Positions 1-7,417 of a stretch of 64,000 nt of DNA are shown here, one piece after another. This DNA comes from Mangrovimicrobium sediminis (GTDB taxonomy: Bacteria > Pseudomonadota > Gammaproteobacteria > Pseudomonadales > Halieaceae), in the NCBI RefSeq assembly GCF_004745945.1, contig NZ_SRLE01000012.1, positions 62,001 through 126,000 of the forward strand, written 5' to 3'. The position numbers and the translations under genes were made by a program. The notes under the pieces are model-generated. The model ran no database searches. It saw nothing but the letters and a program-made list of their open reading frames with translations, and was not told the origin of the DNA. The stretch's first letter is position 1. Each line of letters opens with the position of its first letter.

Positions 1-222
1 TCCCATGAGAATGCCGGACAGGATGAACAGCGGTATCGCCACCATGGTGAAGCTGTTGATGCCGCTGACCATGCGCTGGGCCACGGTGGTGACGGCGACG
101 TCGAAACCCATGGTGAACAGCATGGCGGCGAGGGTGGCCGCGGCGATACCGATGGCGATGGGCGCATTGAGCAACAGCAGCAGCGTGAACACGCCCAGCA
201 GGACCAGTGCGGAAATGCCCAC
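1..222 (-). CDS. dctM: TRAP transporter large permease DctM, N-terminal part (runs off the window)
   Basis: The minus-strand reading frame open from 222 to the window edge encodes a hydrophobic N-terminus beginning GISALVLLGVFTLLL and continuing with APIAIGIAAATLAAMLF, then VAIPLFILSGILMG. This is typical of the DctM subunit of TRAP transporters, the 12-helix inner-membrane channel that couples solute import to the sodium gradient. The proposed GTG start lies 6 bases after the DctQ stop codon, with GGAA about 12 bases upstream. Gene order P-Q-M on one strand is the usual TRAP order. The start codon is the least certain point; the rest of the gene is outside the window. Confidence 0.85.
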   Translation of the reverse strand, partial: MGISALVLLGVFTLLLLLNAPIAIGIAAATLAAMLFTMGFDVAVTTVAQRMVSGINSFTMVAIPLFILSGILMG

Positions 223-228
223 GGCCGC

Positions 229-717
229 CTAGCTTCCCTGTTCCGGCGCGCGCGTGCGATCGCGCAGGGCGAGGCAGTAGAACACCATGAGCGCACCGCT
301 CAGCGGCAGCACGCTGTACACATAGCCCATGGGAATGCCCAGGGCAGCGGACGTCTGCTGCAGCTCCAGCGTGAGCCAGACCAGTTGCCCGCCGCCGTAG
401 CCCAGCACCAACGCGGCGAAGGCGATGGTAACCGTGTCGATCAACAGGGCCGCCAGGCGCTGCGCCGCGGGCGACAGTTTCTGTGTCAGCAGGTCCAGGC
501 CCAGGTGGGAGTTGTGGCGGTAGGCGTAGCAGCCGCCCAGCAGGCCGATCCAGATGAGCAGGAAGCGGGCGATTTCCTCGGTGTAGGAGCTGGGGTCATT
601 GAGGGCGAAACGCGAGGTCACCTGCCACAGGATGTTCACCACCAGCGCGGCCATGCACAGGATCAGCACCGCGTTGACCAGGGTGTCGATGTAGCGGACC
701 ACTGGCGAACGCGGCAC
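229..717 (-). CDS. dctQ: TRAP transporter small permease DctQ
   Basis: A 162-residue protein with four predicted membrane segments (about residues 10-32, 48-66, 88-110 and 128-150). It carries the family signature around ALNDPSSYTEEIARFLLIWIG, where the tryptophan/isoleucine stretch follows an acidic pair. DctQ bridges the periplasmic binding protein and the large permease DctM in the inner membrane. It starts 3 bases after dctP and ends 6 bases before dctM, so the three are certainly one transcription unit. The divergent uxaC-uxuB genes suggest a hexuronate such as glucuronate or galacturonate as the substrate; this is inference from context. Confidence 0.93.
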   Translation of the reverse strand: MPRSPVVRYIDTLVNAVLILCMAALVVNILWQVTSRFALNDPSSYTEEIARFLLIWIGLLGGCYAYRHNSHLGLDLLTQKLSPAAQRLAALLIDTVTIAFAALVLGYGGGQLVWLTLELQQTSAALGIPMGYVYSVLPLSGALMVFYCLALRDRTRAPEQGS

Positions 718-720
718 GGT

Positions 721-1710
721 CTACTCCACCGCAGCAATGCGCTGCAGCAGCGCGCCGGTGGCGGTGCCGCGAAAGCTGGCGTGCATGGGCGCAACCGCGG
801 CGCGAAACGCGCGCTTGTCCGGCTCGATGATGGTCACGCCGGCGGCGCGCAGCTGCGCCAGCGCGTGTGCAGTAGATTCGCGCCACAGCTGGCGCTGCAA
901 CTGCACCGAGTCGTCCGCTGCCTGCTGCAGCCACTGCCGCTGTTGCGGCGACAGCCCTTCCCACACCGGGAGGCTGACCAGCAGGATGTCCGGTACGAAG
1001 GCGTGTTCGTCGAGCGAAAAATAAGGTGCCACCTCGTAGTGCTTGGAGAGGTAGTAGCTCGGCGGGTTGTTCTCGGCGCCGTCGACCACGCCCTGCTGCA
1101 GGGCCGTGTAGATCTCCGCCCAGGGAATGGGCGTCGCCGCGCCGCCCAGCGCGCGCACCATCTCCACCGAGGTGATGCTGTTCTGCACGCGGATCTTCAG
1201 GCCGGCGAGATCCGCCGGGCTGTGTACCGGTGCCGCCGTGGTATAGAAGCTGCGGCTGCCGGCGTCGTAATAGCCCAGCCCATGCAGGCGCACCGCGTCC
1301 CCGGCCTGCAGCAGTTCGCGGCCCACCTCGCCCTGCAGCACGCGCCACAGGTGGGCGTAGTCGCGGAATACGTAGGGAATGCTGAATACCTTGAAGCTGG
1401 GGACGAAGCTCTCCATCGGCCCGCTGGAGACTTTGGTCAGGGCGAGGCTGCCGATCTGCAACAGTTCGAGTATCTCGCGCTCGCCGCCGAGCTGGGCGTT
1501 GGGGTAGATGTCGATGCGCATGCTGCCTGCGGAGAGCTCTCCCAGGCGCGTGGCCATATGCTGCATGGCCTGGTGCACCGGGTGCTGGGTATCCAGCCCG
1601 TGTGCCATCTTCAGCACGACCACCTGTTGCTGCTGGTGGCAGGCGCACAGTGCAAGGCAGGCGAGCAGGGCGCCGGCGAAGCGGAAAAAGCTGTGATGCC
1701 TGCGCAACAT
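721..1710 (-). CDS. dctP: TRAP transporter substrate-binding protein DctP
   Basis: A 329-residue periplasmic solute-binding protein of the DctP family, which captures the substrate and hands it to the DctQM permease. The N-terminus is a signal peptide ending LALCAC, a plausible lipobox, so it may be a lipoprotein. Family features visible are KMAHGLDTQHPVHQ, a LGGEREILELLQIG block, the VFRDYAHLW segment, and KIRVQNS, whose arginine usually binds a carboxylate of the ligand. It also has DGAENNPPSYY, common in hexuronate/sugar-acid TRAP binding proteins. It is the first gene of the minus-strand P-Q-M operon and is divergent from uxaC, supporting hexuronate uptake (inference). Confidence 0.92.
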   Translation of the reverse strand: MLRRHHSFFRFAGALLACLALCACHQQQQVVVLKMAHGLDTQHPVHQAMQHMATRLGELSAGSMRIDIYPNAQLGGEREILELLQIGSLALTKVSSGPMESFVPSFKVFSIPYVFRDYAHLWRVLQGEVGRELLQAGDAVRLHGLGYYDAGSRSFYTTAAPVHSPADLAGLKIRVQNSITSVEMVRALGGAATPIPWAEIYTALQQGVVDGAENNPPSYYLSKHYEVAPYFSLDEHAFVPDILLVSLPVWEGLSPQQRQWLQQAADDSVQLQRQLWRESTAHALAQLRAAGVTIIEPDKRAFRAAVAPMHASFRGTATGALLQRIAAVE

Positions 1711-1792
1711 GCAACACCCGAATGCGATTATGGTTATGCGGCAGGTGGTGGTGGCCGTTTCGCCCGCGGCGGGGCGGTGGCGGGAGGCGCAA

Positions 1793-1807
1793 AATTGGCC
1801 TTACCAG
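1793..1807. promoter_or_regulatory. Operator-like site, copy 1 (AATTGGCCTTACCAG), dctP side
   Basis: A 15-base site in the 347-base divergent region between dctP and uxaC (1711-2057). A near-identical copy (14 of 15 bases) sits at 1994-2008. The TTGG...ACCA layout resembles operators of GntR-family hexuronate repressors (UxuR/ExuR type). One copy lies on the dctP side and one on the uxaC side, as expected for coordinate control of both operons. No regulator gene is in the window. The rest of this region shows no open frame that I trust. Confidence 0.5.
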
Positions 1808-1993
1808 CATGCCTGTTGCGGCACTATAACCACTCAGCGCCTTGGATTCAACGTCGTCGCCACCCCCGCGGCCGTAGTGCGACCCGCTTGCCGGGGAATG
1901 CGAATACACACATTATGCAGTGCGAGACGGTGAACTGGCCGGTGAGTGGCCGGTCGCGAGTTGACCTGTCACGGGGTGTGTGGGAAGCTTTTT

Positions 1994-2008
1994 AATTGGC
2001 CTGACCAG
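1994..2008. promoter_or_regulatory. Operator-like site, copy 2 (AATTGGCCTGACCAG), uxaC side
   Basis: The second copy of the divergent-region motif, 50 bases upstream of the uxaC start. It differs from the copy at 1793-1807 at one position. Its place just ahead of the uxaC ribosome-binding region fits repression of uxaC-uxuB. Assignment to a GntR/UxuR-like factor is by resemblance only. Confidence 0.5.
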
Positions 2009-2057
2009 ATGTGCCTGCAGCAACCGTTCGACCACGTTCCCGGGGAAATCCACAGCC

Positions 2058-3479
2058 ATGAGCACCGCGCCCGCCCTGTACCTGCATCCCGACCGGCTGT
2101 TCCCCGCCGAGCGCGGCCAGCGCGACATCGCCCGGCGTCTGTACGCTGCGGTGTGCGACCTGCCGATCATCAGTCCCCACGGTCACACCGACCCGCGCTG
2201 GTTTGCCGACGACCTGCCCTTCGACAATCCCGCTGCGCTGCTGGTGCAGCCGGACCACTACCTGCTGCGCATGTTGTACAGCCAGGGCGTGCCCCTGGAA
2301 CAACTGGGCATCCCGCGGGCGGACGGCGCGCCAGTGCAGGACGACACGCGCGAGGTGTGGCGCAGCTTCGCGGCGCACTACTACCTGTTCCGCGGCACCC
2401 CCAGCCGCCTGTGGCTGGATCACGTGTTCGCCGTGGTCTTCGGCCTCGAGCAGCAACTGGCGCCGGCGAGCGCGGACCACTACTACGAGCGGATCGACGC
2501 CTGCCTGCGGGAACCCGATTTCCGCCCCCGCGCGCTGTTCGAGCGCTTCAATATCGAGGTCCTCGCTACCACCGAATCGCCGCTGGACGACCTGCGCCAC
2601 CACGACGCCATCGCTGCCAGCGGCTGGGGTGGCCGGGTGATCACCACCTTCCGCCCGGACCCGGTGCTGGATCCGGAACACGACGGCTTTGCCGCCAACC
2701 TGCAGCAACTGGGGGAACTCACTGGTGAATCGGTAGAGACCTTCGACGGTTACCTCAACGCCCTGCGCAACCGCCGCGAGTACTTCCGCCGGCGCGGCGC
2801 CACCGCCACCGACCACGGCCATCCCAGCGCGCGCACGGCGGACCTCGGCGACGCCGACAAGCGCGCGCTTTATGATCGCGTGCGCAGTGGTCAGTGTACG
2901 GCGCAGGACGCCGAGCTGTTCCGCGCCCAGATGCTCACCGAGATGGCCGCCATGAGCCTGGAGGACGGCATGGTGATGCAGCTGCACCCGGGCAGCTACC
3001 GCAATCACAACGGCTTTTTGTTGGAACAGTTCGGCCGCGACAAGGGCGCGGACATCCCCGTCGCCACCGAGTACGTGCACGCCCTGCGCCCGCTACTCGA
3101 GCGCTTCGGCAACGAGCCGGACTTCAGCCTGATCCTGTTCACCCTGGACGAGACCAGCTACAGCCGAGAGCTGGCGCCGCTGGCGGGCCACTACCCGGCG
3201 CTGAAACTCGGCCCCGCCTGGTGGTTCCACGACAGCCCGGAGGGCATGCGCCGCTACCGTGAGCAGGTAACGGAGAGCGCCGGTTTCTACAACACGGTGG
3301 GTTTCAACGACGACACCCGCGCCTTCCTGTCGATTCCGGCGCGCCACGATGTCGCCCGGCGCGTGGACTGCGCCTTCCTGGCGCGGCTGGTGGCCGAGCA
3401 CCGCCTGGGTGAGGACGAGGCCCAGGAACTGGCCGCGGACCTCAGCTACCACCTGGCAAAACGGGCCTACCGGCTATGA
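2058..3479 (+). CDS. uxaC: Glucuronate isomerase (uronate isomerase)
   Basis: A 473-residue protein, the normal UxaC length (about 470). UxaC converts D-glucuronate to D-fructuronate and D-galacturonate to D-tagaturonate, the first cytoplasmic step of hexuronate catabolism. The metal-binding signature SPHGHTDP is near residue 39 (His41 and His43). Other conserved blocks are the LATTESPLDDL segment, the QLHPGSYRNHN block, GPAWWFHDSPEGM and GFNDDTRAFLSIPARHD. The ATG at 2058 is preceded by GGGGAAAT and begins just before the conserved LYLHPDRLFP; a frame open further upstream adds residues unlike the family. It overlaps uxuB by ATGA, implying translational coupling. Confidence 0.96.
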   Translation: MSTAPALYLHPDRLFPAERGQRDIARRLYAAVCDLPIISPHGHTDPRWFADDLPFDNPAALLVQPDHYLLRMLYSQGVPLEQLGIPRADGAPVQDDTREVWRSFAAHYYLFRGTPSRLWLDHVFAVVFGLEQQLAPASADHYYERIDACLREPDFRPRALFERFNIEVLATTESPLDDLRHHDAIAASGWGGRVITTFRPDPVLDPEHDGFAANLQQLGELTGESVETFDGYLNALRNRREYFRRRGATATDHGHPSARTADLGDADKRALYDRVRSGQCTAQDAELFRAQMLTEMAAMSLEDGMVMQLHPGSYRNHNGFLLEQFGRDKGADIPVATEYVHALRPLLERFGNEPDFSLILFTLDETSYSRELAPLAGHYPALKLGPAWWFHDSPEGMRRYREQVTESAGFYNTVGFNDDTRAFLSIPARHDVARRVDCAFLARLVAEHRLGEDEAQELAADLSYHLAKRAYRL

Positions 3480-4951
3480 CGGGGCGCCTTTGCACGCAGG
3501 CGCTCGCGCGGCTGCCGGCAGCGGTAGCGCGACCGCAGTACGCGCTCGAGCAGTTGCGGCCCGGTATCGTGCATCTCGGCGTGGGCGCATTCCACCGCGC
3601 CCACCAGGCCTGGTATACCGAGCAGGCGCTCAACCGCGAAGGCGGTGGCGACTGGGGCATTATCGGCGCCAGCCTGCGCCGGCCGGAGGTGCGCGACCAG
3701 CTGCAGCCGCAGGACGGCCTGTACACCGTCGTCGAACGCGAGGGCGGGCAGAGTCGCTACCGGGTGGTCGGCGCCATCCGTGAAGTACTGGTCGCCCCGG
3801 AAGACCCGGCGGCGCTGGTGGCGGTACTGGCCCGGCCGGAGATTCGCGTAATCACCCTGACCATCACCGAGAAGGGCTACCACTACGACCGCGCATCCGG
3901 CGGGCTGGACCTGGCACACCCGGACGTGCAGCACGAACTGGCCCACTTCCCGCAGGGTCCGCTCACTGCCGTGGGCTACCTGGTGGCTGCGCTGGCGCAG
4001 CGGGCGCAGGCGGGTGCTCCCGGCGTCACCGTGCTCAGTTGCGACAACCTGCCCCACAACGGTCGCGTGCTGCGCAAGGTGGTGGCGGATTTCGCGGCGC
4101 GCGCGGCGCCGCAACTGGCGGGCTGGTTTGCCGCCAACACGCGTTTCCCCTGCAGCATGGTGGATCGTATCGTGCCGGCGAGCACCGCAGGCGACCTGGA
4201 GGACCTGCAACGGGTGCTCGGCGTGCACGACGCGGCCGCGGTATTCACCGAGCCCTTCGCCCAGTGGGTGGTCGAGGATGACTTCGTGCGTGGCGCGCCT
4301 GACTGGCGCGCGGTGGGTGCGGTCTACACCAACGACGTGACGCCCTTCGAGACCATGAAACTGCGCCTGCTCAATGGCAGCCACTCGCTGATCGCCTATC
4401 TCGGTTACCTCGCCGGCCACGAGCACGTGCACGAGGTGATGGCAGACGCTCAGTTTGCGCGCCTGGTCTGGCGCTTCATGGACGATGAGGCACAGCCGAC
4501 GCTGAGCGTGCCCGAAGGATTCGATCTGGAAGACTACAAGACACAACTCGCCCAGCGTTTCGCGAATCCCGCACTCATGCACCGGACCTACCAGATCGCC
4601 CAGGATGGCTCGCAGAAAATCCCCCAGCGCTGGCTCGCCAGCGTCCGCGATCTGGCGGACCAGGGTCACCCCACGCCGATCCTGGCCCTGGCCGTCGCCG
4701 GTTGGATCCGCTACCTGCAGGGCCGCCGCGACGATGGCCATCCGTTCGAGGTAGACGACCCCCTGCGCGAGCAGCTACAGGCTGCAATCACAGGCAGCGA
4801 CCACCCCTGCCGCGCCGCGATGGCTGTCAGCGCCGTCTTCGGCGACCTGCCCCGGCGCCAACCCGATTTCCTTCATGCAGTCGAACAGAACTACAATCGC
4901 ATAGTGAGCCAGGGCGTACCCGCCGCTATAAAAACAGCGCTCGAATCATAA
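3476..4951 (+). CDS. uxuB: D-mannonate oxidoreductase (fructuronate reductase)
   Basis: A 491-residue long-chain polyol dehydrogenase of the mannitol dehydrogenase family. It reduces D-fructuronate to D-mannonate with NADH, the step after UxaC. The N-terminal nucleotide-binding start IVHLGVGAFHRAHQ is near residue 31. The catalytic motif KLRLLNGSHS is at about 295-304, with Lys295 the proton donor and Asn300 and His303 conserved. CDNLPHNG and PFPCSMVDRI-like blocks (here RFPCSMVDRI) are also typical. The ATG overlaps the uxaC stop (ATGA). UxaB (tagaturonate reductase) belongs to the same superfamily, so exact substrate preference is not proven. The mannonate dehydratase UxuA is not in the window. 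Confidence 0.93.
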   Translation: MTGRLCTQALARLPAAVARPQYALEQLRPGIVHLGVGAFHRAHQAWYTEQALNREGGGDWGIIGASLRRPEVRDQLQPQDGLYTVVEREGGQSRYRVVGAIREVLVAPEDPAALVAVLARPEIRVITLTITEKGYHYDRASGGLDLAHPDVQHELAHFPQGPLTAVGYLVAALAQRAQAGAPGVTVLSCDNLPHNGRVLRKVVADFAARAAPQLAGWFAANTRFPCSMVDRIVPASTAGDLEDLQRVLGVHDAAAVFTEPFAQWVVEDDFVRGAPDWRAVGAVYTNDVTPFETMKLRLLNGSHSLIAYLGYLAGHEHVHEVMADAQFARLVWRFMDDEAQPTLSVPEGFDLEDYKTQLAQRFANPALMHRTYQIAQDGSQKIPQRWLASVRDLADQGHPTPILALAVAGWIRYLQGRRDDGHPFEVDDPLREQLQAAITGSDHPCRAAMAVSAVFGDLPRRQPDFLHAVEQNYNRIVSQGVPAAIKTALES

Positions 4952-4952
4952 A

Positions 4953-5039
4953 GCGGGGTCAGATACGACTTTTTTAGATGTCTCGTCGCCGCCCCGGCGG
5001 ACGCACGTCAATAAGCGCCAAAAAGGGCTCTGACCCCGC
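4953..5039. repeat. REP-like palindromic element, GGGGTCAGA type
   Basis: Perfect 11-base inverted arms, GCGGGGTCAGA at 4953-4963 and TCTGACCCCGC at 5029-5039, enclose a T-rich stretch (ACGACTTTTTT) and a GC-rich middle. It starts right after the uxuB stop codon and may also end that transcript. Related palindromes occur at 51379-51428 and 62600-62625. The shared GGGGTCA core is typical of repeats spread by REP-associated tyrosine transposases, but no such transposase is in the window. Confidence 0.7.
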
Positions 5040-5056
5040 CTGCAGGGGCGGTTGCG

Positions 5057-5161
5057 CTATGCTAGCTGCCCCGCTGCGGTCACCACGATGGCGGCCAGCA
5101 GGAACAGGGCTGAGCAAACGATTTCGTCGATGTGGTCGAGGATGGAACCGAAGCGTGCCAT
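5057..5161 (-). CDS. Possible small single-helix membrane protein (34 aa)
   Basis: A short minus-strand frame encodes MARFGSILDHIDEIV followed by a hydrophobic run CSALFLLAAIVVTAAGQLA and a TAG stop. AGGAG lies about 11 bases before the ATG. The layout, an amphipathic start and one membrane helix, is typical of small bacterial membrane proteins. It lies 90 bases downstream of the LysM gene on the same strand. The gap carries a weak hairpin (CAGGCG/CGCCTG, 5213-5240) without a T tract. I do not recognise a family. The region could also be non-coding; the evidence is start, ribosome site and hydrophobic pattern only. Confidence 0.35.
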   Translation of the reverse strand: MARFGSILDHIDEIVCSALFLLAAIVVTAAGQLA

Positions 5162-5251
5162 GTCGAGGGGTTCTCCTGCATCTTATCCCCTCATTAGGCG
5201 CCGCGAACGCGACAGGCGCAATTACCGTGAATTACGCCTGCGCGCCGTGCC

Positions 5252-5746
5252 TCACAGCTCGGGAATACGCAGGGTCTGGCCCGGGTAGATCTTGTTCGGG
5301 TCGGTGAGCATCGGCTTGTTGGCCTCGAAGATGACCGGGTATTTGCCGGCGTCGCCGTAAAACTCCTTGGCGATGGCGCCCAGCGTATCGCCGGACTTCA
5401 CCGTGTAAAAGCGCGACTCCGCCGTCGCTGCCGCGGGCGCCTCGGCGGCCGCGGGGGCTGCCGCCGGCGCATCCACCGTCAACTGGCAATCGACGCTTGC
5501 GATACCGTACTGGTTGCCCGCGCACAGCACCATTTTCTCCAGTGCCTCCTGGCTCGGTGAAGTACCGGTGAGGGTGGCCACCTCGCCCTTGACTGCTACC
5601 TTCACCTTCTCGCCATCGATATCCAGGGCAGCGATGCTCTTGGTGATGGCCTGCTGGCGCAATTCGTCGACGCGCTCGGCGCTGACTTCCACGGTTTTTT
5701 CGAGGTCTTCCGCGCCGGCGGTCTTGATGAAATCGAACAGGCCCAT
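5252..5746 (-). CDS. lysM: BON/LysM domain protein (YgaU/Kbp family)
   Basis: A 164-residue protein beginning MGLFDFIKTAGAED, the standard start of the LysM/YgaU (Kbp) family. Residues about 15-90 form a BON domain (GEVATLTGTSPSQEALEKM). After an Ala/Pro-rich linker, residues about 112-164 form a LysM domain (FYTVKSGDTLGAIAKEFYG, ending YPGQTLRIPEL). In E. coli the homologue Kbp is a cytoplasmic potassium-binding protein, and LysM domains otherwise bind peptidoglycan. There is no signal peptide, which favours a cytoplasmic role. It appears monocistronic apart from the possible small ORF downstream. Confidence 0.92.
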   Translation of the reverse strand: MGLFDFIKTAGAEDLEKTVEVSAERVDELRQQAITKSIAALDIDGEKVKVAVKGEVATLTGTSPSQEALEKMVLCAGNQYGIASVDCQLTVDAPAAAPAAAEAPAAATAESRFYTVKSGDTLGAIAKEFYGDAGKYPVIFEANKPMLTDPNKIYPGQTLRIPEL

Positions 5747-5839
5747 AGTCGGTTCTCCCTGGGTGAGTGGTGTTGGGGGTGGCGGGGCTACCCCGAGTCG
5801 ATAGCAACTATAGTGGAAATCGGGCCGCGGGCAACCCGG

Positions 5840-6856
5840 TCAGTGGGGCAGGCCCCCGGGGGGCAGGAAGGCGTCCGCCGCGAGCAGGGCGGCGGCCACG
5901 GTGCGCACCGCATCGACATAGAAATCGGGGTTGATACGCGCGAACTCGTCGCTGGGCTGGTGGTAGTCCGGGTGGTCCTCCACGCCAAAATACAGGAACG
6001 GAATGCCGCGCAGGTGGAAGGCGTGGTGGTCCGATCCGGCGGTCCAGTCGTCCTCGCCCAGTTCCGGTCGGTCGTGGCCGGCCAGCAGGGTGACCGGCGC
6101 GCTCGACGCCGGCGCCTGCACCAGCGGCAGCAGGCCGGGGTAGTGGTGGGTGCCGGCGACGTACAACTCGCCGCGCTCGCTGCGGCTGAGCATGTCCAGA
6201 TTGATGTTGAGCCGTATGTCGCTGCGCGCCAGGGCCGGGTCTGCCAATAGCCAGGTCGCGCCCTGGTGCTCGAACTCCTCCGCATCGAAAAAGGCGAAGA
6301 CAATAGTGTGGCGAGGGGTCCAGTCGCGCAGGGCGCGGACGAGGGCGAGGACTGCAGCTACGCCCGAGGCGTTGTCGTCTGCGCCATTGTAGATATCGCC
6401 GTCGCCGACGCCGAGGTGGTCGAAGTGGGCGCTGACGACGATAGTTTCCGGGGAACTGCCGGGCAGTGTGCCGAGGAGGTTGGCGCAGTCGAGTTCGCGC
6501 TGGCGCTGGCGGCAGGCGAAGGGGTGGCGCCAGCCGCGGCCGACTGCGGCGAGGCCACTGTCCGCGAGTGCCCGCTCGATATAATCCTGGGCCAGGGCGT
6601 TGCCGCGGGTGCCCATTTCGCGCCCCTCCATGCGATCATCGGCGAGCGTGCGGATATCCGTGAGCAGGGCGTCGCGGTCGATGTGCGGCGTGAATGTGAG
6701 AGCGGCGGCCGCGGTTGGCGCGGCTAATACAGCGGCTAACGCAAAGTTAAGCGCAAGGGGCAGCGCACAGGACATCGCAAGGGACAGCGCGGGGGGTATC
6801 GTGAAGGACAAAAACAGCGCGCGCAGCGCGTGGCGGTGAAGCGGGAATCCAGGCAT
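5840..6856 (-). CDS. M28 family zinc metallopeptidase, exported
   Basis: A 338-residue secreted aminopeptidase-like protein. After a long hydrophobic N-terminus (signal region about residues 15-50) comes a peptidase M28 domain with the two-zinc ligands in order. These are SAHFDHLG (His/Asp), NGADDNASGVAA (bridging Asp), FFDAEEFEHQG (catalytic Glu and Glu ligand), LNINLDMLS (Asp ligand) and the late SDHHAFHLRGIPFLYF histidine. Such enzymes trim N-terminal residues of peptides in the periplasm. The N-terminus is unusually long and repetitive, so an internal start at 6775 is possible. It is divergent from the peptide-modification cluster at 7177-11340 and might contribute to peptide processing there (speculative). 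Confidence 0.88.
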   Translation of the reverse strand: MPGFPLHRHALRALFLSFTIPPALSLAMSCALPLALNFALAAVLAAPTAAAALTFTPHIDRDALLTDIRTLADDRMEGREMGTRGNALAQDYIERALADSGLAAVGRGWRHPFACRQRQRELDCANLLGTLPGSSPETIVVSAHFDHLGVGDGDIYNGADDNASGVAAVLALVRALRDWTPRHTIVFAFFDAEEFEHQGATWLLADPALARSDIRLNINLDMLSRSERGELYVAGTHHYPGLLPLVQAPASSAPVTLLAGHDRPELGEDDWTAGSDHHAFHLRGIPFLYFGVEDHPDYHQPSDEFARINPDFYVDAVRTVAAALLAADAFLPPGGLPH

Positions 6857-6880
6857 GGGGCGCGGCCTTATCTAGTGTGA

Positions 6881-6924
6881 GTCGAGCGAGGGTCGAGCGA
6901 TAGTCGAGCGATAGCCGAGCGGGG
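6881..6924. repeat. Four tandem copies of an 11-bp unit (GTCGAGCGATA)
   Basis: Units at 6881, 6892, 6903 and 6914 share GTCGAGCG or GCCGAGCG. It lies 25 bases upstream of the M28 peptidase start in the 320-base gene-free region 6857-7176. That region otherwise holds a candidate promoter (6995-7023) and no supported gene. No spacer structure is present, so it is not CRISPR. Confidence 0.85.
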
Positions 6925-6994
6925 TGAGTCCCCGCGGCAATAACCCAATTATACCCGCTGCCCTGCATTGATGTAATTCGGCCGGAGCTGCTCG

Positions 6995-7023
6995 TTGACG
7001 CTCCGACACTGAAATAATAGTGT
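6995..7023 (+). promoter_or_regulatory. Candidate promoter and inverted repeat for the peptide cluster
   Basis: TTGACG (6995-7000) is followed after 17 bases by TAGTGT (7018-7023), a moderate sigma-70 match. The -10 part overlaps an inverted repeat ACACT-N8-AGTGT (7006-7023) that could be an operator. It is about 150 bases upstream of the precursor-like gene, which would give a long leader. Confidence 0.35.
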
Positions 7024-7176
7024 TTACCACGAGTTCGAGGGAACGAGCTTGATCGCTGCCAACGAGGGGCGCGGTGCGGATAACGGATTTCCTGCCTGCC
7101 CATCCCGGCCGGACCCTGGGGTCCATGGGCGTCGCTCTCGAACTCACAATCACCAATCATTCGAGAGGACAAGGTT

Positions 7177-7305
7177 ATGGATAACGACAACATCTTCACT
7201 GTGGAAGAACTGGAAGAGCGGCTCGAGATGGAGGCCGTGATCGGCCCGGTCAGCGATGTCGAACCGGAGGGCTGGTACAGCCGCTGCGGCTACGAGGTCA
7301 ACTGA
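7177..7305 (+). CDS. Putative RiPP precursor peptide (42 aa)
   Basis: A short gene with an excellent ribosome site (GAGAGGACAAGG before the ATG at 7177) encodes 42 residues. The N-terminal part, with FTVEELEERLEMEAVI at about 7-22, is acidic and amphipathic like leaders of ribosomally made, modified peptides. The C-terminal part after a Gly-Pro (VSDVEPEG then WYSRCGYEVN) is short and carries one Trp, two Tyr, two Ser and a single Cys. It is the first gene of a colinear set whose other members are a PqqD-like/M50 protease, an unknown, an acyltransferase-like protein and a lipoprotein hydrolase. A hairpin (7328-7349) separates it from the others, as often seen after precursor genes. The family is unrecognised and the precursor role is inferred from shape and context. 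Confidence 0.6.
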   Translation: MDNDNIFTVEELEERLEMEAVIGPVSDVEPEGWYSRCGYEVN

Positions 7306-7327
7306 GTCGTAGCCCGTCCGTCGGAGT

Positions 7328-7373
7328 GCGGGTCCCGCCAGGGGCCCGCCTCCTTTAGGGGGAAGGAACCCCC
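7328..7373 (+). promoter_or_regulatory. Two consecutive hairpins between precursor and protease genes
   Basis: Hairpin 1 is GCGGGTCCC-GCCA-GGGGCCCGC (7328-7349), nine pairs with one G-U. Hairpin 2 is GGGGG-AAGGAA-CCCCC (7358-7373), with the Shine-Dalgarno-like AAGGA in its loop. Neither is followed by a strong T run, so partial termination or RNA processing fits better than full termination. The arrangement would give more precursor transcript than enzyme transcript. Confidence 0.6.
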
Positions 7374-7417
7374 ACCCGGTGCCTGTGCTGTTTCGGGCAG
7401 GCAAGACGGAGATATTC

